Program-made: the position numbers and the translations under genes
Shown here: one piece after another, positions 8,854-17,083 of the stretch
How positions within the stretch are numbered: the first letter of the stretch is position 1
Layout of the letters: each line of letters starts with the position of its first letter
The notes under the pieces: generated by a model
Databases searched by the model: none
What the model saw: only the letters and a program-made list of their open reading frames with translations
Told to the model about the DNA's origin: nothing
Origin: Chitinophaga deserti
GTDB taxonomy: Bacteria; Bacteroidota; Bacteroidia; Chitinophagales; Chitinophagaceae
NCBI RefSeq assembly: GCF_003149455.1
Contig: NZ_QFFK01000004.1
Coordinates: 124,001 to 188,000, forward strand
DNA: 64,000 nucleotides
Direction of reading: 5' to 3'

Positions 8854-9199
8854 AGATCATCAAAGGTCGGACTTCTATGGCTATTTTATCGTCCTGCAGC
8901 GATGGGCAGGTAGCAGCGATACGGGCAGCTTCTTCCAGATCGGCAGCCTGGATAAGGAAATACCCGCTTACAGACTCACGGGCTTCGGCAAACGGTCCGT
9001 CGGAAGCGATGTGATTTTTAGTGATATAGCGGGTATCCGGCTCCAGGGGTTCACCAGAGAGGAGGTTTCCGCCGGCGGCAAGTTCTTCGGCCCAGGCGGT
9101 CATAGCCGCGATATCGGCCTGTAATTCGGCTTCATCCATCTGGGCGAGCCGGGCCAGGTCTTCCCGGATGAGGAACATAAATTTTTTCATGGGTTGCAT
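8846..9199 (-). CDS. YciI family (DGPF domain) protein, partner of the ECF42 sigma factor
   Basis: This 117-residue protein has the fold-defining order of YciI-like proteins: an N-terminal strand KKFMFLIRED, a central DGPFAEARESVSGYFLI block that contains the DGPF signature, and a C-terminal EVRPLMIYA strand. DGPF proteins are regularly encoded next to ECF42 sigma factors; a role in sensing has been proposed, but the biochemical function is unknown. The coding region overlaps the sigma factor gene by 8 bp. I chose the ATG at 9197-9199; a second in-frame Met is three codons later (MKKFMF). Confidence 0.9.
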   Translation of the reverse strand: MQPMKKFMFLIREDLARLAQMDEAELQADIAAMTAWAEELAAGGNLLSGEPLEPDTRYITKNHIASDGPFAEARESVSGYFLIQAADLEEAARIAATCPSLQDDKIAIEVRPLMIYA

Positions 9200-9395
9200 T
9201 GTTTTTCAATATAGTGCCTCCCGCGCCAATAATCCGGACAATCTCCCGCAATTATTTTTTCACTGCTTCCGGGATAATGAACCCTAACGGCAGGGTAAAG
9301 GCAGCCATGCTGTAATGTATATGTTTCCCTGGTATTTCACTACCTGGTCCGCCATGGCATTGGGTTTGGGTGCCATTTATATGCTTTTGATATAC

Positions 9396-9428
9396 AGTAA
9401 CCCTTCTTTAACCCTTCAGTAACCCTTC
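9396..9428. repeat. 11-bp tandem repeat, three units
   Basis: Three head-to-tail units, AGTAACCCTTC, TTTAACCCTTC and AGTAACCCTTC, have an exact 11-bp period at 9396-9406, 9407-9417 and 9418-9428. They belong to the same sequence family as the arrays at 9526-9648, 28551-28605 and 54651-54705. No reading frame crosses them convincingly. Confidence 0.85.
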
Positions 9429-9525
9429 AATTGGGGGGCTTTTTCTATACCCAGCAGGCAATTTAATTCATGGGTTACTTCAGGAGAAATCCGGGGTAAG
9501 AGACGGGATAATGGTGGTTGGGCAG

Positions 9526-9648
9526 GAGGATAAGTCGCAGGTAATTTGCGTATAACCCGTAGTTAAGCCGTAGATAAGCCGCCTCTATATAGGGGCGGCT
9601 TATGGGCGGGATATGGGCGGCTTAAAGGCGGCTTAAGGGCGGCTTATC
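9526..9648. repeat. Two convergent 11-bp repeat arrays around a 13-bp centre
   Basis: The left arm (9526-9580) holds five 11-bp units: GAGGATAAGTC, GCAGGTAATTT, GCGTATAACCC, GTAGTTAAGCC and GTAGATAAGCC. The right arm (9594-9648) holds five units of the form GGCGGCTTANN (the second reads GGCGGGATATG). On the opposite strand the right arm carries the same TAAGCC core as the left arm, so the arms are inverted relative to each other. The innermost units (TAAGCCGCC with GGCGGCTTA) could form a 9-bp stem around TCTATATAGG. Confidence 0.8.
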
Positions 9649-10276
9649 TATGCCGGAAGTTGACCTTTGCTATGGAGAAATGTTGCCTTTGGATGGGAGG
9701 ATTGGCTGGTGAAGATCTTTTTTACGAAGATGCTGTGGGGGTATATGTGGCTGTAGTCTTTTTGGAGTGTTGGATGATAAGCTAATTGCCGTATAAACCG
9801 GGCAGTTTGTAAGGATGTAAGGTGGTTTGAAAAATGGGTTATAACCCATCAAAACCGGAGTGGAAGGTGTTTTTCAGGGAAAGGGAGCTGGCGGTCAGGC
9901 TTGCAGTGTATACGGTACGGCGTTGCCATAAACCTGGATAGTTTGTCGGATAAATGTGCTGCGGTAATTGGAAATGTTGGTTAGCCGGAGGATCGTTCCT
10001 GCGCTAAATCTGGCCAATAAAGGCGTGTAGCATGTGTCAGCGAAGCAGATTTACTGCCTGTTTAGGTGTTTTTTCCTGATACGGGATTATCTCAAAGCTG
10101 TACGAATTTATCAGTACCATGGAGGCTTTCAGACGTTTATTCCCCGCCTGAATACTAAGACTATAGTTGTCTTGTAGCTTTCATTTCCCATTATGTAATG
10201 CTTCATTTCTAGAAATCGTTGCCTATACAGTGGTTCAGCTTGCTAAACATGTGCCTTTTTGCATTCTTTATCAATT
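9649..10276. other. Gene-free intergenic DNA
   Basis: No coding region is supported here. A 60-codon open frame on the minus strand at 9670-9852 has no signal peptide, no recognisable motif and an unlikely composition. The DNA becomes AT-rich towards 10200-10500. I see no tRNA-like cloverleaf and no mobile element remnant. Confidence 0.5.
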
Positions 10277-10309
10277 GAAATCGATTTCTTAAATCGCTGT
10301 AATCGATTG
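10277..10309. promoter_or_regulatory. Paired AATCGATT operator-like sites upstream of the double SusCD operon
   Basis: A 12-bp perfect palindrome GAAATCGATTTC (10277-10288) is followed by TAATCGATTG (10300-10309). The two AATCGATT centres are 22 bp apart, about two helical turns. CG-centred palindromes of this type are typical LacI-family operators. A third copy (CAATCGATTG) lies in front of the SusC gene at 47405. No LacI-family gene lies in the window. Confidence 0.5.
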
Positions 10310-10522
10310 TTGAAGCCTGAATAGGTGAAATGAATTTATCTATCCTTTCATCCATTTTAAAAAACTTTCGTTAACATTAAAATAATGTGGGAAAAGAATG
10401 GGAAATAAAGACTATTTAATACATTTAAACTGTCATTAGGATCAAATACCATATGATTTTGATAGACTTTTAAGAAACTTTAACATTTGACGTTTAATTT
10501 GTATGCAAAACACCCTCTATGC

Positions 10523-10553
10523 TTGACGGGAATTATCTGCCGATGTATCTTTC
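10523..10553 (+). promoter_or_regulatory. Possible promoter of the double SusCD operon
   Basis: TTG at 10523-10525 and TATCTTTC at 10546-10553 (7 of 8 to TAnnTTTG) are separated by 20 bp, which fits a Bacteroidota -33/-7 promoter. It would give a leader of about 400 nt before the SusC start at 10964. Confidence 0.4.
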
Positions 10554-10873
10554 TATCCAACTTGTATATCGTCGATCGTATTTTCCGCAGGAATGGATGA
10601 TAATCCCTTCATAACACAAACCACGTTTTAACATGTATTACCATTCAACCAATTCTGTATTTCACAGCCCCGGCTGACATCCCTTATACCTGATTTTCCA
10701 ACGGCCCCGCTAATGGTATGTTGCAGTAACCACTAGAATACACGAATCACTAAATCACTGCAGGGCGAAAAAGAACCGGATGGAAAATCGGTTTAGCATA
10801 AAGGGTTTCACACGTTTTTATATCAGCAGACAGTTTTGACGGCATACTGTCCATAAGGCCTTAACTCCGGCCT

Positions 10874-10928
10874 GCCCTGGCCATGCTATGCCACTTCCCG
10901 CCATTGCTTGCGCAGTAGCGGGCAGGGC
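10874..10928 (+). promoter_or_regulatory. Nested hairpin in the putative leader of the SusC operon
   Basis: GCCCTG (10874-10879) pairs with CAGGGC (10923-10928), and inside it CCCGC (10897-10901) pairs with GCGGG (10918-10922). The structure ends 35 nt before the SusC ATG. It has no U-run, so it is not a plain terminator; it could occlude or expose the translation start. Confidence 0.35.
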
Positions 10929-10963
10929 ATCTTATTTCACGTATAAAAACCAATTGCTCCACT

Positions 10964-13936
10964 ATGACATATTTCTACCCATGCTCCCGCAAGAGACAGG
11001 CCTTCCTGCTCGCGCTGCTGTTGATGGGAACCGGCGCCGCCGCTCAGAAAAAGGTCTTCGGTAAAGCAGACAGTACAAAGTCTGCCAGTCCCGAAGCCGC
11101 CGAGCGTATGCGGCATCTCCCCGTTTCCGCTCTCGACAGTGCCGGTTACATCCGGAACACTGCCATGATGCTCCATCAGCAAGGCGCCACCTCATCTCCC
11201 GATCTCGATCAGGCACGCAAACTCCCTTACTTCAGTGTTAACTCCATACTGGCCGGCCGTGCTACCGGTGTGGATGTCCGCATCCCCAGTGCAGAACCCG
11301 GTAAACGCAACGCCCTCTTTATCCGTGGCGCTTCCGGCCTGCTCCTGAAGAATGGTGATGTTTTCGCCGCGCAGCCCCTGTACGTGATCGATGGCATGCC
11401 CATTCAATATGATCATGCTTTTGCTTACGACATCCAGCGCTTCGATTTCAACCGCATCGGTACCGAAATCGATCCCCTCGCGTTTATTGATGTAAACGAC
11501 ATCCGCACCATCCAGGTGCTCAAAGATGCCGGCGCCTCCGCTAAATACGGTCCCGCCGCTTCCGCCGGTGTCATCGAAATATCTACCCGCGGCCCCCGTA
11601 TGGGTGAGCTCCGCGTGGAAGTAAACGGGTATGCAGGCATGTCCCTCAAACCCTCGCAGAAAGTAATAAACGGCCGCTGGGAACGCGACTTCCGCATGCC
11701 ATTCTACGATAAATACGCCACGGCCGAACAATACCGCAGCTTCCCGGCTTACCTGGCAGATTCCACCAACGCCCAGTATTACGGCGCGGCCGACTGGGAT
11801 GAATCTTACTACCGCAATGGCTGGATGACCGGCCTGCACGCGGGCGTAAGCGGTGGTACCCGCCTTGCCAGCTTCCGCTTCGGGGTTGGACAGTCGACCC
11901 AGCAAGGGCAGGACAATACCCTCGCACGCCGTTACAACGTGAACTTTGGTATCAACATCACCCCGGTGAAAAGCCTCGACTGGAGCACCTACCTCAGCGC
12001 AGGCATGATCAACCGCAAGCGTAACCAGTCGCTCCGCGACCGGATGGGTGATCAGGATTATATCCTTAACCTTGACAGGCCGCCATCCCCCAACAAATCG
12101 TTGCTGGATGAGTATTACGGGTACCTGGAACAGGGGGTGGACCGCAACCGCAATACCAATGTGCGGGTGCTGAACAACCTCACGTATACCTTTGCGCCCT
12201 GGCTGAAATTCAACTCCCGTTTCTCCATCGATTACGGCCAGAATTTCCGCGACCTCTTCATGCCCCGTACCATTAACGACGGCAACAACTTCGCTTCCAA
12301 CTTCGACGGATTGCAAACCCGCATGACGTTTGATAACTCACTGGAGTTTGCACGCTACTTCAATAAGCACCACCTCACCGTTACTGCCGGACAGTACAAC
12401 CAGTGGGACCGCTGGCGCTATATGTACGGTAAGGCTTACCGCGGTAAGAGTGATTACATCAAAATCTATCAGCCCAGCAGCCCCGGTGATCCTAATAACG
12501 GATCGCACAACCTCAGGCTGACAGCCAACTTCAAAGACCGTATCCGTGCAGCGCTGGCCAGCTTCTATGGCAATATCGGTTACAGCTATGCAGACAAATA
12601 CCATGTATCGCTGTACCTCCGTCAGGATGGAAGTTCTTACATCACGGAAGACAACCGCTGGAAAATGTTCCCCACTGCCACTGCATCGTGGGATATTTCC
12701 AGGGAAGATTTCCTGAAAGATTCCAAAACGCTGAGCACACTGCGTTTACGCGGTAGCGCCGGCAGAATGGGGAAACTCTTCTCGCTCGACTATTATAGTG
12801 GCGGCCCGGTATACAATGTGGAGATCGGCTGGGAGGGTACGCCTAACCTGTCTACCTACAACGCATTCCCCGTACTCAACGCTGCTTATGAACTCGGTTA
12901 TGTGGCTCCCGGTATCGGTTGGGCATATACCGATCAGCTGAATGGCGGTATTGATTTCGGATTCCTTAACGACAGGATCAGGGCATCTGTGGATGTATAC
13001 GCCCGCACTGACCGCGACCTGCTGCTGAAAACACCCGTTACACAGGAATATGGTTATTCCGGTATGTGGCAGAACGGGATGGATATCCGCAACTCCGGTG
13101 TGGAACTGACACTGGAAGCTACCATCCTGAAAAACAAAACTTATGCATGGTCATCGGCCCTCAATGCTTCTTTCAATCAGAACAAGCTCCTGGCGCTGCC
13201 CGGCGGGCAACAGAGCGTTGTGCTGAACAACAGGAAGTTTGAAGTAGGCATGCCGGTAGACCGTTTCTGGGTATTGCAGAACGAAGGTATTTATGCTACG
13301 GATGCCGCTGTGCCCGCGGGTATGAACTATCAGGGCATACCCATGAAAGGTGGCGACCCGGTATGGATCGACCGTAACGGAGATAACACGATCGACGATA
13401 ACGACCGCATCATGGAAGGCTCCCACAACCCTAAGATTCAGGGCGGATGGGCTAATACCGTGAAGTACCGCAATATGGAACTAAACTTCCTCATGAGCTA
13501 TGCATTTGGCCGTAAACTGATCAACGAAAACCTGGCTGCGCGTTTTGATTTCGCGAACCGCGAAGGGGCTGATGATATCGGTGCGGTGAAGGAAGTATTT
13601 TTCTGGGCAGAGCCGGAAGGCGACCTCGACCGCATTCCCCGCTACAACCCCTGGAGCCCGGTAAGTCCTTACCAGGTAAACCAGACGCTGTTTCTCGAAG
13701 ATGCATCTTTCGTGCGCCTGCGCTCTGTCACCTTTACCTATAATTTCCAGTCGGCATTTCTGAAGAAGCGTGGTCTCGACCAGCTGCGTGTATACGCAAC
13801 CGGTAACAACCTCTTTACCTGGACGAAGTACCGTGGTGGAGATCCTGAAGCTTTCAGCTATCTGGGATACGATCAGGGCGGCTACAACTGGGCGCAGCCT
13901 AAGAGCTTTACGCTTGGCTTCAACTTACAGTTCTAA
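10964..13936 (+). CDS. SusC/RagA-family TonB-dependent outer-membrane transporter, short N-terminus
   Basis: This 990-residue outer-membrane protein imports oligomers with its SusD partner, powered by TonB. A signal peptide (residues 1-27, ending GAAAQ) leads into a short linker of about 55 residues and a plug domain (FIRGASG near residue 125, PLYVIDGMPI near 145, IRTIQVLKDAGASAKYGPAA near 180). The rest is beta-barrel, ending in FTLGFNLQF with a terminal aromatic. It lacks the N-terminal CarboxypepD-regulatory-like domain present in the SusC proteins at 18178 and 47405, and I see no clear TonB box. It is the first gene of an eight-gene operon; its TAA overlaps the SusD ATG by one base. Confidence 0.93.
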   Translation: MTYFYPCSRKRQAFLLALLLMGTGAAAQKKVFGKADSTKSASPEAAERMRHLPVSALDSAGYIRNTAMMLHQQGATSSPDLDQARKLPYFSVNSILAGRATGVDVRIPSAEPGKRNALFIRGASGLLLKNGDVFAAQPLYVIDGMPIQYDHAFAYDIQRFDFNRIGTEIDPLAFIDVNDIRTIQVLKDAGASAKYGPAASAGVIEISTRGPRMGELRVEVNGYAGMSLKPSQKVINGRWERDFRMPFYDKYATAEQYRSFPAYLADSTNAQYYGAADWDESYYRNGWMTGLHAGVSGGTRLASFRFGVGQSTQQGQDNTLARRYNVNFGINITPVKSLDWSTYLSAGMINRKRNQSLRDRMGDQDYILNLDRPPSPNKSLLDEYYGYLEQGVDRNRNTNVRVLNNLTYTFAPWLKFNSRFSIDYGQNFRDLFMPRTINDGNNFASNFDGLQTRMTFDNSLEFARYFNKHHLTVTAGQYNQWDRWRYMYGKAYRGKSDYIKIYQPSSPGDPNNGSHNLRLTANFKDRIRAALASFYGNIGYSYADKYHVSLYLRQDGSSYITEDNRWKMFPTATASWDISREDFLKDSKTLSTLRLRGSAGRMGKLFSLDYYSGGPVYNVEIGWEGTPNLSTYNAFPVLNAAYELGYVAPGIGWAYTDQLNGGIDFGFLNDRIRASVDVYARTDRDLLLKTPVTQEYGYSGMWQNGMDIRNSGVELTLEATILKNKTYAWSSALNASFNQNKLLALPGGQQSVVLNNRKFEVGMPVDRFWVLQNEGIYATDAAVPAGMNYQGIPMKGGDPVWIDRNGDNTIDDNDRIMEGSHNPKIQGGWANTVKYRNMELNFLMSYAFGRKLINENLAARFDFANREGADDIGAVKEVFFWAEPEGDLDRIPRYNPWSPVSPYQVNQTLFLEDASFVRLRSVTFTYNFQSAFLKKRGLDQLRVYATGNNLFTWTKYRGGDPEAFSYLGYDQGGYNWAQPKSFTLGFNLQF

Positions 13937-15438
13937 TGCAAAAAAGCAATCTCATGCGAAAAATATGGATAGGCGGCCTGCTATTACTGATGGCCGCCGG
14001 TTGGTCGTCCTGCAAAAACATGCTGGACATCGAAAGCACCCGTGCGGTAACAGAGGAGAATATGTGGGCCTCGAAGAACGATGCGTGGGCCGGCAGCTTC
14101 GCCTGTTACGGGCTGCTCCGCGCAGCCATGTGTAACGAAAACTCCTTCTGGGCACACGGTGAGCTCCGAGCAGGACATTTTACCATTACCAAGCGTGGCG
14201 ACCTGCAGGCCGTTCGTAAAAGCCTGCTTACATCCAACTACGCTACCATGGATACCTGGCGCGACTGGCGTAAGTTCTACGCCACCATCGCTCAGTGTAA
14301 TATCGCCATCGCCAAACTGCCGGGCATCCCGGCGCTCGATGAGCGATATTCCTCCACGGAAATGGAGCTGGACCTTGCACAGGTACGTTTCATCCGCGCG
14401 TTTACTTACTTCTACATGGCCCGTATCTGGGGCGATGTTCCGTTGATTACGGAACCTACTCAGGGCGACTTTGCAACAGTGCCCCGTACAGCACAGGATG
14501 AAGTACTGAATTTCGCGTATAACGAAGCGAATACTGCAATTAACAAGCTGCCCTGGCAGTTTGACGGTGTGAGCCCCGAGCAGCCCGGTAACTACCGCGG
14601 GCAGGGTGTTAGCCACTGGCGCAGCATCCTCGCTACCAAAGGCGCAGGCCTTACGCTGATGGCACATATCCGTGCCTGGCAGAAAGATTATCAGGGCGCA
14701 CTGGATGCCCTTACCATCCTGCGTAACAACCAGTCCAAAACCGGCTATGCCCGTGTATCCATCACCGACCTGGTGAGCAATGGCGGTACTTTCCGTGGCA
14801 GAAGGAATGAGAATATCCTGCAGATGGATATGAACTTCGACCACGCCGAGATCTCCACCACCGGCCAGATTGAAAACTGGACGCTCCGCGCACCTGACGT
14901 AGCGAAGAAGGAAGCAGAGATATACGTGACCAAAGACAGTATCCTCAACATCTTCCCGCAGGCATCCGACCTGCGCATCAGCAACTTCTTTACCGACATG
15001 GGCTCCATGCAGCCGATGTTCTACAAGATGAAAATGCTGAACGATGCGGTAAAGAACCCCACACTGCGGTTCTTCAACTCCGCCATCGTGATCTTCCGTT
15101 ATGAGGAGCTGCTGCTGCTGGAAGCGGAATGCCAGGTGAGGCTCGATAATCCCGGTCCGGCCCTGACCATTCTGAACGACCTCCGCGGCGGGCGTAACAT
15201 TACGCCGCTGGTGAATACCCTCACCAAAGAGCAGATGCTCGAGGAGATATTCCAGGAGCGCCGCCGTGAGCTGATGGGCGAAGGATGGCTGTGGTACGAC
15301 CTGGTGACCTTCGGGAAAGTGACCGAATATACCGGTCTCTCCGAAGCTGATATCCAGAACGGCGCCATCTACTGGCCTATATCCCGCGCTGCCCTCAGCC
15401 TCAATCCCAAACTCACCCAATTTAATTACTGGAAGTAA
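13936..15438 (+). CDS. SusD/RagB-family surface glycan-binding lipoprotein
   Basis: This 500-residue lipoprotein is the lid of the SusC channel encoded just upstream. The signal peptide ends in the lipobox WSSC. It has the family's typical early segment (SKNDAWAGSFACYGLLR), the helix ALRFVRAFTYF-like stretch (VRFIRAFTYFYMARIWGDVP, near residue 155), and the C-terminal block with ERRRELMGEGWLWYDLVTFGK. The ATG overlaps the SusC stop codon (TAATG), so the pair is translationally coupled; an alternative start six codons later (MRKIW) gives a more compact signal peptide. The ligand is unknown. Confidence 0.95.
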   Translation: MQKSNLMRKIWIGGLLLLMAAGWSSCKNMLDIESTRAVTEENMWASKNDAWAGSFACYGLLRAAMCNENSFWAHGELRAGHFTITKRGDLQAVRKSLLTSNYATMDTWRDWRKFYATIAQCNIAIAKLPGIPALDERYSSTEMELDLAQVRFIRAFTYFYMARIWGDVPLITEPTQGDFATVPRTAQDEVLNFAYNEANTAINKLPWQFDGVSPEQPGNYRGQGVSHWRSILATKGAGLTLMAHIRAWQKDYQGALDALTILRNNQSKTGYARVSITDLVSNGGTFRGRRNENILQMDMNFDHAEISTTGQIENWTLRAPDVAKKEAEIYVTKDSILNIFPQASDLRISNFFTDMGSMQPMFYKMKMLNDAVKNPTLRFFNSAIVIFRYEELLLLEAECQVRLDNPGPALTILNDLRGGRNITPLVNTLTKEQMLEEIFQERRRELMGEGWLWYDLVTFGKVTEYTGLSEADIQNGAIYWPISRAALSLNPKLTQFNYWK

Positions 15439-15449
15439 AAACCGGATAT

Positions 15450-17072
15450 ATGAAAAAGTTTTCCTTCAGTATTCCCGTTATTGCCGGCGCGCTGCTGGCC
15501 ACAACGTTCTCCTGCGAAAAGAAGAACGTTGAATTCCGCGACATGCGCCCGGTAACGGAAGTGAACATGTCTACCTACGACTTCATCAGGAACGCCAATA
15601 AAGGCGGTCTTTACGATACACTCATTTACCTGCTCGATAAAACCGGTTTGGCCGATAAGCTGAAATCCGGTAAGCTCACCTTCTTCGTGCCACAGGATTT
15701 TTCCATTCAGGCTGCCATGTACGATCTCAACTTCACCCGTGAGAAGCGTGGTGAGCTGGGTAACTGGACGGTAGACAGTGTGCGCCTTGGTATCTGGGAT
15801 ACCCTGCTTTCCCGTTATATGCTGGAAGGCAATTATACCCTCGATACGCTGCGTTATGCCGATGGTATGAACCTGACAACCCCCTATGGTTATGAAATGA
15901 ACGGAAAGGCCATTATAACCACCGCTTCCGGCATCGAAGGGGGCGGCTCGTCCGTGATCCAGTATTCCGATAAGAACAACAGCCGTATCATGAAAAACTG
16001 GGTACTGGCTACAACGGAATCTGCTAATCTCAAAACCACTACGGGGATCGCGCACATGCTTGAAGCCAAACATATCTTCGGGTTTTCCTCCTTTACGCCT
16101 ATGGCATACCCGCCTGTGCGCCGTCCTTATTTCGAACAGCCACTGGGCCTTCCCGGGCATATCGAAATCGGATACTACGACCGTGGCGGGCTGGGGCTTG
16201 CGTACCAGGATAACGACGTGGCGCAGAGAGGTACCTCGCCTTTCCGTAAAGATGAAGGTGTGGACCTGGACAACTGCAGCGAAGGTTTGTACAACACCGG
16301 GCATACCAATATCAACGAATGGGTGAAGTTCACGGTGAAGATCAATTACACCGGCTCTTACCGTATCGCCTGCATGGTGGCTTCTCCAAACGACCATGGC
16401 CGCCTTCGTATTGAACTGGACGATGTGAACATATCCGGAAGCATCGTGGTTCCTAAAACCGGCGGTTATCAGACCTGGAGAACAGTGGAAGTTCCCAATG
16501 TTCAGCTGGTAGAAGGTGAGTACACCCTCCGTCACTTCCTCGAAACAGGTGGTTATAACGCAGGCCGTTTCGCCTTCCTTCCGAACGACCGTGTGCCTTA
16601 CAATATCCAGCCCCACAGCATCCCCGGCGAGATCTTCGCTACTGAGTTCGACTATGGCAGGTCCAATGAGTCTTATTTCGACAGCGATGCAGGCAACAAA
16701 GCCAACGGAAAAGCGGAGCACCGCGTGTTTGAAGGGCCCGACTGTGAAAAAGTGAACGAGGCAACCGGCACCTACGCCATCAGTCATGGTGTGAAAGGGG
16801 AGTGGCTTACTTATTCCGTGGATGTGAAACAAACCGGCGATTACAAGATCGTGTTCCGCACCAGTGGCACCGGTACTGCCGGTAAGCTGCACATGGAAAT
16901 GGATGGTGTTAACATCACCGGCAACGTGAACGTGGTAGCCACAGGGGCTTACGCCACCTATAAAGACCTGGAAGGCCCTGTGGTACATCTTACGGCAGGC
17001 CGTCATATCCTGAAATATGTGAATGACAATGCCGGGTTCAACGTGTACAAATTCAAATTCATCGCCCAATAA
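15450..17072 (+). CDS. Surface lipoprotein with a fasciclin (FAS1) domain and two CBM6-like modules
   Basis: This 540-residue protein has a lipoprotein-type signal (MKKFSFSIPVIAGALLATTF, then SC). Residues of about 40-210 form a FAS1-like domain (LDKTGLADKLKSGKLTFFVP, then a GIAHMLEAKHIFGF close). Two carbohydrate-binding modules of CBM6/DUF5010 type follow. The first, near 233-378, has the characteristic YYDRGGLGLAYQDND...RKDEGVDLDNC opening; the second runs from about 391 to 540. Both share TGSYRI/TGDYKI, the I-x-L/M-D-x-V-N-I-S/T-G strand and a Gly-x-H closing hairpin. No catalytic domain is present. Position three in a Sus operon and the anchored modules suggest a surface glycan-binding protein. 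Its FAS1 part resembles that of the lipoprotein at 22937. Confidence 0.88.
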   Translation: MKKFSFSIPVIAGALLATTFSCEKKNVEFRDMRPVTEVNMSTYDFIRNANKGGLYDTLIYLLDKTGLADKLKSGKLTFFVPQDFSIQAAMYDLNFTREKRGELGNWTVDSVRLGIWDTLLSRYMLEGNYTLDTLRYADGMNLTTPYGYEMNGKAIITTASGIEGGGSSVIQYSDKNNSRIMKNWVLATTESANLKTTTGIAHMLEAKHIFGFSSFTPMAYPPVRRPYFEQPLGLPGHIEIGYYDRGGLGLAYQDNDVAQRGTSPFRKDEGVDLDNCSEGLYNTGHTNINEWVKFTVKINYTGSYRIACMVASPNDHGRLRIELDDVNISGSIVVPKTGGYQTWRTVEVPNVQLVEGEYTLRHFLETGGYNAGRFAFLPNDRVPYNIQPHSIPGEIFATEFDYGRSNESYFDSDAGNKANGKAEHRVFEGPDCEKVNEATGTYAISHGVKGEWLTYSVDVKQTGDYKIVFRTSGTGTAGKLHMEMDGVNITGNVNVVATGAYATYKDLEGPVVHLTAGRHILKYVNDNAGFNVYKFKFIAQ

Positions 17073-17083
17073 AAACAGTCCGA

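Noticed and set aside
9526..9648. CRISPR array
   Set aside because: Repeat units are 11 bp and directly adjoining, with no spacers, and no cas gene is present. They are tandem arrays.
9670..9852. 60-codon frame on the minus strand in the large intergenic region
   Set aside because: Composition is unlike the neighbouring proteins (many Pro, Ser, Asn), and there is no domain, signal peptide or promoter.
10300..10560. Insertion-sequence remnant in the AT-rich stretch before the SusC operon
   Set aside because: No terminal inverted repeats, target duplication or transposase fragment could be found.
15426..17069. Open frame of 547 codons on the minus strand, antisense to the FAS1/CBM6 gene
   Set aside because: It mirrors the sense gene almost exactly and has no signal peptide or motif. 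Long antisense frames arise here because TTA, CTA and TCA codons are rare in the sense genes.
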